This document shows, piece after piece, positions 9,300 through 20,484 of a DNA stretch of 64,000 nucleotides (positions within the stretch are counted from its first letter, which is position 1; each line of letters opens with the position of its first letter). Below the pieces are notes generated by a model, which saw nothing but the letters and a program-made list of their open reading frames with translations, had not been told where the DNA came from and searched no databases. A program made the translations under genes and the position numbers. Origin of the DNA: Argyresthia goedartella (lineage: Eukaryota; Arthropoda; Insecta; Lepidoptera; Argyresthiidae); contig OX463806.1 of assembly GCA_949825045.1 (NCBI GenBank), positions 42,928,208-42,992,207 on the forward strand. Reading direction: 5' to 3'.

Positions 9300-12070
9300 T
9301 ATGAATTATGACATCCCAACTCCGATAGGAGATAGCTCCCAAAGAAGATCCATTATTAGGATTATTTGTAAGTAACAACTGCTGTGTGGTGAACAGTTGC
9401 TAGAACCTCACCAAACACTTTTGAACAGTTGCTAGAAACTTATAATTTCTCACTAAGACTAAACGTGCCTACTAGAATAACTCTCATAACTAAGACCTGC
9501 ATCGATGACTACGCGAGAAACTTTATTGATGGTCAAACAAACGTTATTGAATTAGGACTCTCAGATCACAAAACCTCTATTATAAAAGTTCCGGTAAAAA
9601 AAGCAACTAAAGAAAACCCCTAAACCTAAATTCGCGAAAAAAATAAATTTCTGCAAAGAAAATATAGCTAAATTCACAAATGGGTTGAGTAATCTATCGT
9701 TTAGTGAAGTCTATGAATGCACCGACTCAGGCGATGGTTTCGGAAAGCTAATGGATACAAAAGCTTGCTCTTCGAACTATTTTTCCTGAAGTGCAGAATT
9801 AGACTATCAGCTGGACTTAAACCACCTTGGCTTACAAAAGGTGTTAAAACATGCTCTAAGAAGAAATGCAAACTAATCTGGAAGTATTGTAAAACACCAA
9901 CGGAAACAAATAAAAATAATTTTAAAACATTCACAAAAGGGTACAAAAATTCCTCACTCTAACACAAAAATATCAAAATTCGCACTATAATAAACAGCCA
10001 AAAATAAATCTAAAGCTACGTGGAAAAGCATTCAGAATTTGCAACGAAATAATAAAATAACATAAACGAAATTAATCGTATTAACGAAATGATATTTAAC
10101 CCTAGAGACATAGCTAACAATTTTATTTATTTCTTGAATAGCCAAGTAGAATCTCAAAGTAGCAAGATACCTAATTTCAGACCAAGCAAATCTAACCAAA
10201 AATCTATATTCAAGGAACCAAAAGATGTTACGGAAATCTATTATCTAATAAAAGTTCTAAATAATACAAATAGTGTAGAATAAGACGAAATCAGCACCAA
10301 AATACTAAAGACTAGCTCCCACATCTTAGCCACGCCACTCTCGTATATTATAAATATCTGCTTTGAACAAGGCACTTATCCAGATCGACTTAAACCTTCT
10401 GTTATACACCTATTCACAAAGCTGGAGATAAAAAAGGCGTCACTAAATACCAACCAGTAGTTCTTATACCTATAATATCCAAAATCTTTGAACGGGCAAT
10501 ACATTACAGACTTAATTTATTTGTAGACGAACAGAATGCCTTTAGAAAAAATAAGTCCACAATATTAGCGATATATGACCTCTTAAAACATGTGTATGAC
10601 AGTATAAGCAATAGACAACATGTCTCAGTGATTTTCATGGACCATTGCTGGAAAATCTCGAAAGTTTTGGTATCAGGAGTTCAACACAAAATCTATTAAA
10701 TTCATACTTAGCGATTAGAAAACAGTTTTGCATTATCAATAGTATAGATAAAACGGGAACAGAATAAAACCGAAACTAGGGCTGTAGATTACGGATTACC
10801 ACAGGGAAGTCTCTTGGGGCCTCTCCTGTTCCTAGCCTATATAAATAACCTACCAGAAAGTGTTCCACACCCTACAGTTTTATTTGCGGATGACTGTTCC
10901 GTTCTCATAAAATGTACAGAGCCACTAAACTTTGAAATAGATATAAACAATACATTGAGTGGGCTTGTCGAATGGCTTCAGAAATACTAATCTAAAAATT
11001 AACCTACAATAAACTAAAATTGTGCAATTTCATCAACTACAAGCAAACCCACCGAAATTAAACATAAACTATGTTAAAATGACGTAGGAATAGTACAAAT
11101 ATTAAAAATCCTCGGACTGCACCTAGACCAACACTGCGGATGGAAACTGCACATAGAAATCGACAGTGCTGTAAGATGAACAGCTTTGTTTACCCTCTAA
11201 GGAGATTAACGCAGATTGCGACCACAGAGGCAGCTGTTACTGCTTGTTAATGCATTTTGCTGTTTAGATTGTTTGACGACCCGTATGGCCGAGTCGGCAG
11301 TGACCCTACCTACGAAGCGAAGGTTCCCGGGTTCGAGTCCACGTGGGAGCAAATATTTGTTTGAACCCTAGTCATGGTGGTTTATCTATCTAAGTATAAT
11401 ATTTATCTATATAAGTTTGTGTAACGTTGTCTAGTACCCAAGATACAGGGAATCCTAGTTTTGGGCTTCATCAATGTGTGTAAATAGTGACCAAGGTATT
11501 ATTATTATTATTTCAGATATGTGCATTCTATCCTTAGTTACGGCATCATCTTTTTCGGAAATTCTACTAATAGGGACAAAATATTTAGTCATCAGAAAAA
11601 ATGTATTAGGGCCATCGCTGGGATAAAAAAGACCGAAAGCTGCAAACCCTTCTTCAAAAAATTAGACATTCTAACGTTTCCATCGATATTTATCCTAGAG
11701 TGCTTAATTTTCGTTAAGAAAAACTATCATACACGTTTTATAGAAGGAAACACAATTCACACAAGAAATCTAAATGCGTGCTATATAGAAATTGCGTTTT
11801 CTATGTCGCCATAAAAATATTTAACCTATTACCAAATGCTATAAAAACTTGGGATTTTGATTTTTTCAAAAAACGGTTATAAAAATCTTAAAACACAAAA
11901 TGTACTATGATATCAATGAACCCTTTAATGACAAAGAACTGATTACTCAACAAATCCGCGCAAACTAAATGGGCTGGATTGAGTTTTCTTGCCGTTTCTT
12001 TCTCGTCTTAGCCCACGGTTTGTGAAGTTTGTGAAGCGGTGTAGCATCGCAATATTGGTATACTAATAAG
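9300..12070 (+). mobile_element. Decayed CR1/Jockey-group LINE
   Basis: A 2.7 kb plus-strand relic. Order of recognisable blocks: endonuclease end 'NVIELGLSDHKTSII' (about 9550); linker 'PPWLTKGVKTCSKKKCKLIW' (about 9825); 'DVTEIYYLIKVLNNTNS' (about 10230); RT 'TKYQPVVLIPIISKIFERAI' (about 10455); 'EQNAFRKNKSTILAIYDLLK' (about 10535); 'GLPQGSLLGPLLFLAYINNL' and the FADD catalytic box (10793-10890); and the C-terminal 'HSILSYGIIFFGNSTNR' (about 11525). Numerous stops and frameshifts, and a SINE at 11271, inactivate it. The 5' end of the element and any ORF1 are missing. The exact clade is inferred. Confidence 0.85.
11271..11513 (+). mobile_element. Full-length tRNA-derived SINE
   Basis: Head with A box 'tatggccgagtcggcagtga' and B box 'ggttcgagtcc' (11330-11340), body 'ccaagatacagggaatccta', then an (ATT)n tail ending near 11510. 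It interrupts the LINE just before 'VHSILSYGIIFF'. It is the most complete member of the family also seen at 7527 and 55866. The head could still bind TFIIIC, but it is a retroposon rather than a tRNA gene: no acceptor-stem pairing is apparent. Confidence 0.85.
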
Positions 12071-12145
12071 TCATTAAATAAAACTATACTAAAACACTTA
12101 TACTGATAATGATTAAGTTGTAAATATGTCCACTACTCTTAATAG

Positions 12146-12265
12146 TTTTATCTACATACGTATCATAAACCCTCTTTACTGCGTACAAAAACCGCACGTT
12201 ACGATCAGCATAATGTTAAACTACTTGGTAAAGACTCATTTCTTATCTGAAAAATTACACATTAT
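12146..12265 (+). mobile_element. Left half of a split MITE
   Basis: Starts with 'tttatctacatacgtatcat', the TIR of the elements at 21466 and 56268, and follows their sequence ('ctctttactgcgt', 'aaaaccgcacgtta', 'ttcttatctgaa') until 'acacattat', where a LINE begins. The right half resumes at 15857 with 'attatggccataatgtgt'. The ATTAT at both junctions looks like the LINE's target-site duplication. Confidence 0.85.
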
Positions 12266-12556
12266 TATTATTATTTATTTATTCAGGGGTTACAAACAGG
12301 ACAAGTTACATTACAAAAACAAACAGAGGATAAATATACAGTTAATTAAAATCTAACTTATCCCTTAGGGTATCCCACATATGGCTTAAATGATTTGGGA
12401 AGAATTAGCTCCGAATGAGCAACAACTAAAGTACTTAGGTGATAAGAATATACATTCTTACTAAAATTAAAAACCAAAATATGAGAGAAAAATGTGCATT
12501 GTTTACAATTAGGGTACATCTATTGCACAAACGTGCATGAAATTACCACACCACAG

Positions 12557-15509
12557 TCAAGGATTATTATCCTCGAGTTTTTTGAACAACAGCTTGCGTA
12601 TGGAGTGCTTAAACCGATTGACAGATGAATCAAACAAGTCGACCTCTGCAAAGTTTTTGTCGTGGTATACACAGAGTCGACCTATTGGCGCCCTTTTACC
12701 AGCATTGGTGCGAGCGGCTTTCACGTAATATAAAAAAAAGTATTATGAAAATAGCGGCTTTCACGTGGAAGAGCCGCTTGTGCCGCGGAGCTCTGAGCGG
12801 GACATGGTACCTTATAAGGGAGACAAGCTCTGGGCAGTTGTAGTAACTGGTGCAGATCCGCTTGAGAACAACGGCGTCCGCGAGGGTGCGACGATCGTGG
12901 AGGGACGTCTGTCTGTAGTTTGTAAGCAGGATATCATATGACCTTTTTGGAGCCCTGACACGGTAATTGAGACTACGGAGGAACTTCTTCTGTACCATTT
13001 CAATTTGTGCATCATACGTTGCATAGAAAGGATTCCAGATAGGGGATGCGTATTCAAGATGGGAACGAACGAGAGAGCCGTAAATCGTGAGGAAGGACTT
13101 GGGTTTCTTAAAGCTATTTGTTGTACGCATGAGGAATCCAAGCATCTGATAAGCTTTCTTAGTTATATGTGCGATGTGTGCATCGAAGGTCAACTTTGCA
13201 TCAAAGTAGACGCCAAGGTCCCGATTACATGTGACCCTTTGCAATGCATGTCCGCCTATATGATATTCACGCGTATTACGCTCTATCACCTGTTTTGTGA
13301 ATCTTATATATTGACACTTATTGTATGCTAGGGATATACTATTAACGGTACAGTAAGCGTCAAGTCTGTCCAGGTCCTGTTGGAGCAACACGGTGTCCAT
13401 GTCGGAATGGATTTCCCTATAGACCTTTAGGTCATCCGCGTATAGTAGGTAGTTACAGTGTTGGAAACACTGTGCTATATCATTGATAAAAATGAAAAAA
13501 AGAAATGGGCCTATGATAGATCCTTGAGGAACGCCTGAGGTTATCAAAACTGCATTTGACAGTTTGCCATTAAGGGCGATAGATTGGTGCCTGTCTTCTA
13601 AGTAAGATGCAAACCATCTCAGTAAGTCTCCCTTGATTCCATTGTATGCCAGTTTTTTAAGAAGCAGCAAGTGATCGACTTTGTCAAATGCTTTCTTGAA
13701 GTCGATGTATACGGAGTCCATTGCGACATTCTGATCCATGGCTTCAAAGAGATCGTTGGAGTAAATAAGTAGATTCGTGAGAGTGGAGCGGAGTTTGACA
13801 AAGCCATGCTGTATTGGATCAAGGAATGGTTCTAAAAGGGGATAAACTCTGTTATGTACCAATTTTTCGAATGTTTTAGCTAGGGTGGATAAAAGGGAAA
13901 TGGGACGATAGTTGGAAACCTCATTTTTTGGTCCTGACTTATGGATAGGCGTGACATAGGCAAGCTTCCAGACTGATGGTACAATGCCCTCTTGTAATGA
14001 TTTGTTAAATATAATAGTAAGTGCTGGAGAGATATATTAATGCAAATTTTTCAGGAATATAGGTGGAACTTTATCTGGACCCGCACCCTTGGTGATGTCC
14101 AACTGTCGAAGAACTGAAGTTACTTCAGGTTCAGATAGGGTCAAGCTGGACAGGTGAAGGGGACTATTGGGATTGTCAATAAGATTAAGTTCGACCAAGT
14201 TAGGTGACACCCCTGAGTTTGGCTCAAACACGGAATGGAAATATTCAGAGAAAAGTTCGACTATTTCATCAATTTTGTGTGAAGTAGTGTCTCCCGACTT
14301 CATCACTGAAGGGTAGCCGGTATTGGTTTTTTTAAGAGCGGTAGTGTACTTCCAGAAGTTTTTAATGTCCACCTTAACAGACTCCTCGACATTACTTACA
14401 TATTTTTTGTTGCAAATGTCCATCTCATGTTTACATTTGGCGCGTAACTTAGAAAACCGATTGTAGTCCGCCAACGCTCCATAAACTTTCCACTTCTGCC
14501 ACGCTTTGTCTTTCAGATTAAATAATTTTATCAGATGCTTAGAGAACCAAATGGGATATTTACGTGATTTAGTTTTAACACGGGGGACAGTTATATCAAT
14601 AATATAATATATATGTTTATAGAATAAATCTAAAGATTCTTCTGCGTTCAAGTGTGTCAATTCTGTAACCCAATCAATGCTCTGCAGTTTCTCGATAGCA
14701 GTGACGTAGTCTGTTTTATAAAAGTTAAGCTTAGTGATGTTTGCGTTCGGTAATATTTTTTCGGACATATTGGTAGATAATGATATTTCCAATGGTGGAT
14801 GATGTCTATCAAAGTTCAATACAGGTTGCGTGGAGGTAACGACATCGATGTCAATTATATTGCTTAGGATTAAATCAAGAGTCCGGTTGTTTATGTTTCT
14901 AATGCTATTGAATTGTAGCATATTTAGAAGTGACATGGTGTTGGATAAAAGTTTGTTAACCTCGGTTATTAAGTACTGGTCCGGTAAGTTACAGCCTTTT
15001 ATACCGACCTGGAATTGCCAATCGATACCTGGGATGTTGTAGTCGCCCAATAAACAAAAATTATAGCCAGGCATCTCAATGAAGACGTCCTGAGCCTTTA
15101 CTAAGTGTGATTCATAAACTTTATAGGGAGAAGAATCGGGGATATAAGCAGCACACATAATTAGGCCAGAGTGTTGGTTATCGGGGAATACCAGGTAGAT
15201 CTCATCCACGCTCGGGGATTCCCAGTCCTGTCTGCGGTAAACCTGCACCGAGTTCCTCACTGCCACCATGACTCCTCCGCCATCCAACTTAGTAGTCTTG
15301 GTGAAGTCTCTATCACGTCGAAATAGTTGATAACCGCTGCTTAAAAGTTCGCCATCGTAGACTCGTTCATTCAGCCAGGTTTCTGTAATAACCACCACAT
15401 CGCAGCTGTTGTTCATCAAACTCAATCGTAGATCGTGTAATTTGCCCTTCATTCCGCCAACGTTTTGATAATAAACAGTTAAATGGTTAAATACGAAGAA
15501 ATTCTTTTA
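12557..15509 (-). pseudogene. LINE endonuclease-reverse transcriptase ORF with two lesions
   Basis: Reading from 15509: apurinic-type endonuclease with 'YYQNVGGMKGKL', 'VVVITETWLNE' (catalytic Glu), 'LLGDYNIPGIDW' and 'DLILSNI...DRHHPPLEI' (catalytic His). Next comes the linker, 'KKYPIWFSKHLIKLF' type, then RT blocks: 'GAGPDKVPPIFLKNLH', 'VSNYRPISLLSTLAKTFEKL', 'FKKAFDKVDHLLLLKKL' (Asp), 'SGVPQGSIIGPFLFFIFIND' and YADD. The C-terminus ends 'RKLLFKKLEDNNP' at 12557. The frame is open throughout except for one TAA at 14037-14039 and a 40 bp insertion near 12727-12766 that shifts the frame. Few lesions suggest a fairly recent insertion. Confidence 0.9.
12713..12766. repeat. 26 bp insertion between 14 bp direct repeats
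   Basis: 'agcggctttcacgt' occurs at 12713-12726 and 12753-12766, with a 26-base AT-rich insert (12727-12752) between. The added 40 bp shifts the LINE reading frame; the protein similarity resumes in another frame directly after it ('TNAGKRAPIGRLCVYHDKNF'). This looks like filler DNA from a repaired break, or a very small retroposition. Confidence 0.8.
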
Positions 15510-15856
15510 ATTCATTTAGAATTTTGCAGTATACATGTTGAGAAGATTTATGTGCGTGTTGAATGAAAGGCGAGATGAAAAGCAATGCATTGTAGGTATG
15601 GGTGGAATTTGGCAAAACAAGTGATGGTTTAAGTGACAGATGTGAACGTTTTAGACGGCTCAGTATGAGAGTGTGACAGATGTATAGGTAGGTGCTTGGT
15701 ACATATTTGTGTAATGCAGATAAAACTCGGCGGCAACTACAGCAGGCATGATACATGAATAACATTATGGAAATATGTATAGGTATAATAGGCAGTCATA
15801 CAGATACAAAGCGTGCAAAGGTCAGATTCACTTCGAATATAAAATATTTTACTGAA

Positions 15857-16104
15857 ATTATGGCCATAATGTGTAGTTTTTCTACATATTATGACATTCA
15901 AATTTCGAACGCCGACGCCCGCCTGCATGCCGCCCCTAGTTTGTCTGTGAAATTGGTACTGACATTCAAATTTCGAACGCCGACGCCCGCCTGCGTGAAG
16001 TTGGTACTAAAGAACAAGCTTAACAACTGCAGAGCCACAATGCCGATCAAACATGCGGTTCCTGAACACATCAAAGAGAGCTTACGATATGTGTGTAGAT
16101 AAAC
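15857..16104 (+). mobile_element. Right half of the split MITE
   Basis: Continues the element from 12265 and ends with the inverted terminal repeat 'gatatgtgtgtagataaac'. It contains a tandem duplication: 'gacattcaaatttcgaacgc' and the next ~40 bases occur at about 15893 and again at 15959. The other two copies have this block once. Family-specific sequence ('ctgtacataattaggcatta') continues to about 16190. Confidence 0.85.
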
Positions 16105-16189
16105 TAGTGTATGTTACTGTACATAATTAGGCATTAAAATTCTCGAGTATTAATACCCTCCATTATGTAGCAGTCACATAAACTACTAT

Positions 16190-16990
16190 TAGATTAAATT
16201 TAGATTTAAGATTTTGTTTAATAAGGTTAATATTTGTTCACCCAGTACTACTGGGTACCATCATTTGAAACACTGTTAATAATATAAAACGTAGTTACAA
16301 ACAATGATGAAGAAATAAAAAACATTGTCTACGTCTTTGTCTTTGATGCATGCCTGTTAAAATATGTATCGAGTAATATATGCAGTCTCAAAAGCTAGAG
16401 CTAAGTAATTCGAAATCAACGTATAAGTAAATGATTGTGAAGTAGTGATTGGGTACTCGAATCGTATACTCCTGATGGTTACTCAATACACTTATCTTTA
16501 ATCACGCGAACAAAACATCGTACTAAATTTTACAAAGGCAATAAAACTAACCTGACTAGTCTTAGCTGGGGCACTCTAGTGCCCTAGAAACTAACATTTA
16601 GGTAACTGTGCCATTTTTACAACGCAAAACGATATTTAAAATAAGAAAGATTCAGATCAGAGCCGGCAGCAAAACGCAAATAAATAAAGCATGTAATGCT
16701 ATTTGACGACTCCTAGTTACGTCACGTTGTGCCAAAACGCATACATTTTCTTTGCATTTCGTGCGATTGCAGTTAAATAAAAATAAAAAATAACATGATA
16801 ATTCTGTGTTTTTAGTTTTTTGATAGTTATTAAAGGGCTCTACAAACGATTTTGTCAACTAAGCATAGCATGCAGGATCAGCGATGACGTAACTTTACTG
16901 GTCAGGTGGTCGGATCGGTCGGGCCCATTCGGCTCAAGCGCGCCATACTGTAAACAACTCGTACTATACTCATGCATAAAAACTAAACTG
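16190..16990. other. Unassigned AT-rich stretch
   Basis: No recognised gene. The only structure noted is a 17-base palindrome-like 'acccagtactactgggt' at 16240-16256. Confidence 0.4.
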
Positions 16991-16992
16991 AC

Positions 16993-17125
16993 CGAGAAAT
17001 ATTGCATTGTGCCCATGTGCAGTAACTCGAGTGTGAAAACTTCAAATTTATTTTTTGAGTGCCAATATGCCCTACGTGGATAAACGGCGTAAAAAGAGCA
17101 GTTGTGAAGATCATTTTGACTTAAG
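16993..17125 (+). pseudogene. THAP zinc-finger domain fragment
   Basis: 'EKYCIVPMCSNSSVKTSNLF' has the N-terminal CxxxC-type pair of a THAP domain (Y-C-[IV]-V-P-x-C). After a change of frame 'KRRKKSSCEDHFDLS' gives the C-terminal CxxHF motif. The central part, including the invariant Trp, is missing, and two frames are needed. THAP domains bind DNA and are common in P-element-like transposases and in expanded insect families, so this is probably a transposon-derived scrap rather than a gene. Confidence 0.65.
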
Positions 17126-17129
17126 TTTT

Positions 17130-17765
17130 ACCCCCTTTTTTAAATGTTTTACTTGTAATACATGGACCTGCTTCTTTTAATTTGTTGTTTTTTAAGTTTA
17201 AAGAAGATGAATTTGTATCAATAACCTCTGGAATAAGCAAGAGTTTAGTTGCGCCTTGCTTGTTTCTTAAGACCGAGAGTGAATAGTGAACCAAGCCTTT
17301 GAACCATAGTACCAGATGCTAGAATGCAGTTTAGTTTGTCGGGGATATCGAAAGCCATAAAGGTCATTGTACCCACTGTCAATGTCTGTCCTAAAGAATC
17401 AAATGACCGAATACTTACCGACTCTTCAGTATGAACTTGGCGGTATAAAAAATAAATATCACCTTATATATGGATATTTTTCATTCAAACATTTTTAAAA
17501 ATGAACTTAAGTTTCTGAGTCCTCATCCTCGTGATGGAATTCGGACTTGGAGACAGTACTGAAGCTCAGGAACCAGGAATAGTAAGGCAGTCGTGTTTAA
17601 AATATTTTTAAAGGATAATGAGCTGGTTTCACCAACTTGATATCTACAATAGCTTACAATTATTTACCATGGGAGTTCAAACATGAAAGCTCTACAGTCA
17701 TTCCTCATAGACTGAGGTACAAAGGTTTTTTCCACGAGATAATCCGAATTAGTAGAAGTTGATAA
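17130..17765. other. Unassigned stretch downstream of the THAP fragment
   Basis: AT-rich; several short frames but nothing recognisable. It may belong to the element that carried the THAP domain. Confidence 0.35.
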
Positions 17766-17770
17766 AGTTG

Positions 17771-18965
17771 TTATGAATAATGCCCGGACATTTTGAATAA
17801 TGACAAGCTACTTTGGGAAAAGTGAATAATTATAAACTGAACTTTCTTATTTATCACTTTGCCCAGACATTATGAATATTGCCATGCGGGTTTCGGGCAA
17901 AGTGATAATACAGATATATTGCAAAGGGTGCGGGGAGGAGAATTCAACCTTCACATGTGCACGATGCATCTCACGCTGAATATCCGTAGTAATTGTTAGC
18001 GACATAGTGAGGGTCCGTGTTCCAGATGTTGAGGAAAGGTACTTGATACTGTAATTGAAACAACACCCGCTAATCTTTATAAGTTTGGAAAAAATCTGGT
18101 GTTAATCAATTTATTCGATAAACCAGGTTACAATGTGCAAGGAAATATTGATATCGCCTGCAGATGTTCAGAAGACTGAGATGTCACTGAGAGAGTGTAA
18201 GATTGTCATCTAAATGTTGCGGGCAAGGATACAGTCATTGTTCCTGCAAAGGTGGCTTTAAGTTGGGTAAATGCAGTTGTTGCAAAGACAAGAAACTATG
18301 CAACTCAAAGTGCCATCAAAGCGGTAATTGTTGTAATAAATACTTATAATATGGCATTCACTCTGTGACAATCCTCAGTTGTTTAAGTTTCCCTTTAAAT
18401 TATGAGCGTGATATTCTAACATTGTTTATGGTACAGTTCTGTTTATAACTTTAGAAATTATACATCTGTCTGTCAGTTGCAGAAAGGATCTTTGAATTTG
18501 AAGAGCGACATTAAGCACAGTTTTCCGGCTTTAGTGATTCTATAGACAGACTTCAGATCTTAATGTTGCAATTAAAGGTCGTTTCTGTAACCGATTATTG
18601 TTTTGATCTTTGTGATCTGTAGAATTTTTAATTTGAAAAATACTTAACATTAGTTCACAGAGAACTAAAATCACTTTCTAACAAGTTTAAATTATGGGTC
18701 TGGTTATATATAAGGTGAAATCTAACTTAATTATGTTTTTAGTATCAAAGGGGAGCAGAGTACCTATGGAAAATATTTTATTTTATTTTAAATGTTGATT
18801 CTATGTTTGATATTTTTTATTTGTACTAAACCTGTTTTTTATTGTTCTGACTCATCGGTGATGGGCATCATACATATTGCCCGGGTGATGTTATAAAACT
18901 GCTCATTCATTTTAGGAATTGTTCATACTGTGCGGGCATTGTTTATAATACCCGATTGGTCCATA
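17771..18965 (+). mobile_element. Internally deleted integrase-type DNA transposon
   Basis: The left end 'tatgaataatgcccggacat' and the reverse complement of the right end 'tataaacaatgcccgcacag' match at most positions. Further 'gcccgg'-type subterminal motifs lie near 17866, 17905 and 18880. Between them is only the C-terminal coding tail of an integrase-like protein (next entry). I read it as a transposon that lost most of its gene. TIRs are imperfect and no target duplication was identified. Confidence 0.55.
17988..18350 (+). pseudogene. C-terminus of integrase protein with Cys-rich domain
   Basis: 'SDIVRVRVPDVEERYL' and 'ANLYKFGKNLVLINLFDKPG' resemble the region after the integrase core of KRBA2/SCAND3-like and related transposon proteins. 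'SLRECKIV' is followed, in a shifted frame, by 'GQGYSHCSCKGG', 'KCSCCKDKKLCNSKCHQSG' and 'NCCNKYL' then a stop. The C-x-C...C-x-C-C...C-x3-CH...CC spacing matches the Cys-rich tail of that protein class. An in-frame stop and frameshifts are present and the catalytic DDE core is absent. The family call is from remembered motif patterns, without alignment. Confidence 0.55.
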
Positions 18966-18969
18966 ACAT

Positions 18970-19855
18970 ATATACTAAATTATACACTAAAACACACGTA
19001 ACTTTATATTTTATAATACTTCAACAGCACAATATGTTGTAAGAAAATAGTAAGAATAAGAAATCACTTTTTGCATCTGCGAGGTCGAGCGAGCGAGGCG
19101 GTCCGAACTGTGACTGACTGCGAGTCGAAAAGTGACGTCATCATAAGCGCCGATGGCATATGACAAATCTACAAAGCGTTTCGGAAACGGCTAACATGTT
19201 TTTGGTCATAACTTCAGTGATACTGTGACTATCAAAACTAAACAAAAACTGGTGTATTGTCCACAACATTGGCTTTAATACTAAGTCCTTCGTTTTGCGA
19301 AATGCCTCCTCCTCATTGATCCCATCGCATCCTATCTCAAGTCCGCTAACGAAATGATGAAACGATAAAATAATAATTATAAAAGCAACACCTTATAATT
19401 AATATTGAAATCGATTTCAATTGAAAGCTCCCAGTAGTGTATAATTTATGTTTGATAGTAAGCCTACCTTCTTACAAGACATTTATTACCGAAGGTTAGT
19501 ACCTGTATATTACGTAATCATTGAGATCGTCGGCAAATTTGAATCTGCCCACTACTGGGTATATCCTCTCTCTGTGTCAACTTATCCGGCTCTGCACCGC
19601 TCGATTGGTCTTCCCCGCTGATGTTATATAATAATACTTTCGTATTTATTGAGTACAATACTTAGTTCTTCTTTAGCCAGACTTTGGCCACTGCTACTTC
19701 AATAATTGACCATCAAATCATGACTTGTCCGGTGTATCGTTTGTTGGCTGCACTTTTTGTTATCTCACTCATGATGCCGTCTTCAATTATTTCCCATTAG
19801 ATAACCCGGGTTTAAAACCCAGCTGGATAGAAACAGAGTCGTTCAAATGAGATTA
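18970..19855. other. Unassigned stretch
   Basis: No coding signal. 'cccagtagtg' (19433) and 'cactactggg' (19549) form an inverted pair about 115 bp apart that resembles the 'cccagtagtggg' tail of lepidopteran SINE/RTE elements. A GC-richer patch (19075-19145) has no assignment. Confidence 0.35.
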
Positions 19856-19856
19856 T

Positions 19857-20215
19857 TAAAAAAAAAGGTCAAGTGCGAGTCGAACTCGCGCACGAAGGGT
19901 TCCGTACAGTGAATAGTTTGGATTTTACAAAGCAAAATGTTGTTTACAAAGTTATTGGCGCGGCTACTTTCACACTCCATGTACGTAACCAGGTGCATTC
20001 ATAAGTTTGTATGTGGTATTGAAATAATTGTTGTGTGGGAGCCCCCTTAAATATTTATTTTATTCTGGTATTTGTTGTTATAGCGGCAACAGAAATACAT
20101 CATCTGTGAAAATTTCAACTGTCTTACTATCACGGTTCATGAGATACAGCCTGGTGACAGACGGACGGACGGACGGACAGCGGAGGCTCAGTATAGGGTC
20201 GCAAACGAAATGTTC
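19857..20215 (+). repeat. ACGG-type interspersed repeat
   Basis: Runs from 'gtcaagtgcgagtcgaactc' through 'gaagggttccgtac', 'tttacaaagttattggcg', 'gttatagcggcaacagaaat' and 'gagatacagcctggtgacag' to (ACGG)4 and 'cagcggaggctcagta'. The minus-strand copy at 49562-49935 matches it almost along its whole length, so the two belong to one subfamily. No coding capacity. Confidence 0.75.
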
Positions 20216-20484
20216 CATACCATTACTACTACTTTTCTACTACTCAGGCGCGCTAAGTAGGCACCTGACTCGAATGACGTTTGTTCAAAGTACAGTGTGT
20301 ACAGTACGGTATTACATATCACTGAATCTAAAATCGATGTACATAATCAATATTAGGTTTTGGTTGTGCGTTGTCTGTCACTCACTGTTAGTCAGTTTGG
20401 CGAGTTACACCAATGGGTGCATTCAGCAGAACACATCGATGATGGAACGTTCTAACAGTGATGAAAAACATCGTGAAGAGACCT

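Larger units (their letters stand above)
12266..15856 (-). mobile_element. CR1/Jockey-group LINE, nearly intact EN-RT
   Basis: The boundaries come from the MITE it splits. The 3' end is at the left, with an (AAT)n/AATAAATAAA tail next to 12266-12280, and the 5' end is at about 15856. At 3.6 kb it holds the endonuclease-reverse transcriptase ORF and about 350 bp of upstream sequence with no convincing ORF1, so it is either 5'-truncated or belongs to a one-ORF type. The endonuclease opening 'VYYQNVGGMKGKL' is typical of CR1-related (Daphne/Kiri-type) elements; I infer the clade without alignment. Confidence 0.85.

Noticed and set aside
11271..11345. Functional tRNA gene (A and B boxes present here and at several other loci)
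   Set aside because: Acceptor stems do not pair and each head runs into a long retroposon body with an (ATT)n tail; these are SINE heads.
13005..13331. 108-codon plus frame opposite the LINE
   Set aside because: Antisense of the reverse transcriptase; no independent motif.
15487..15765. 92-codon minus frame before the LINE endonuclease as ORF1
   Set aside because: No ORF1 motif (CCHC or PHD-type) and it ends just before the endonuclease in a different frame; probably 5' UTR.
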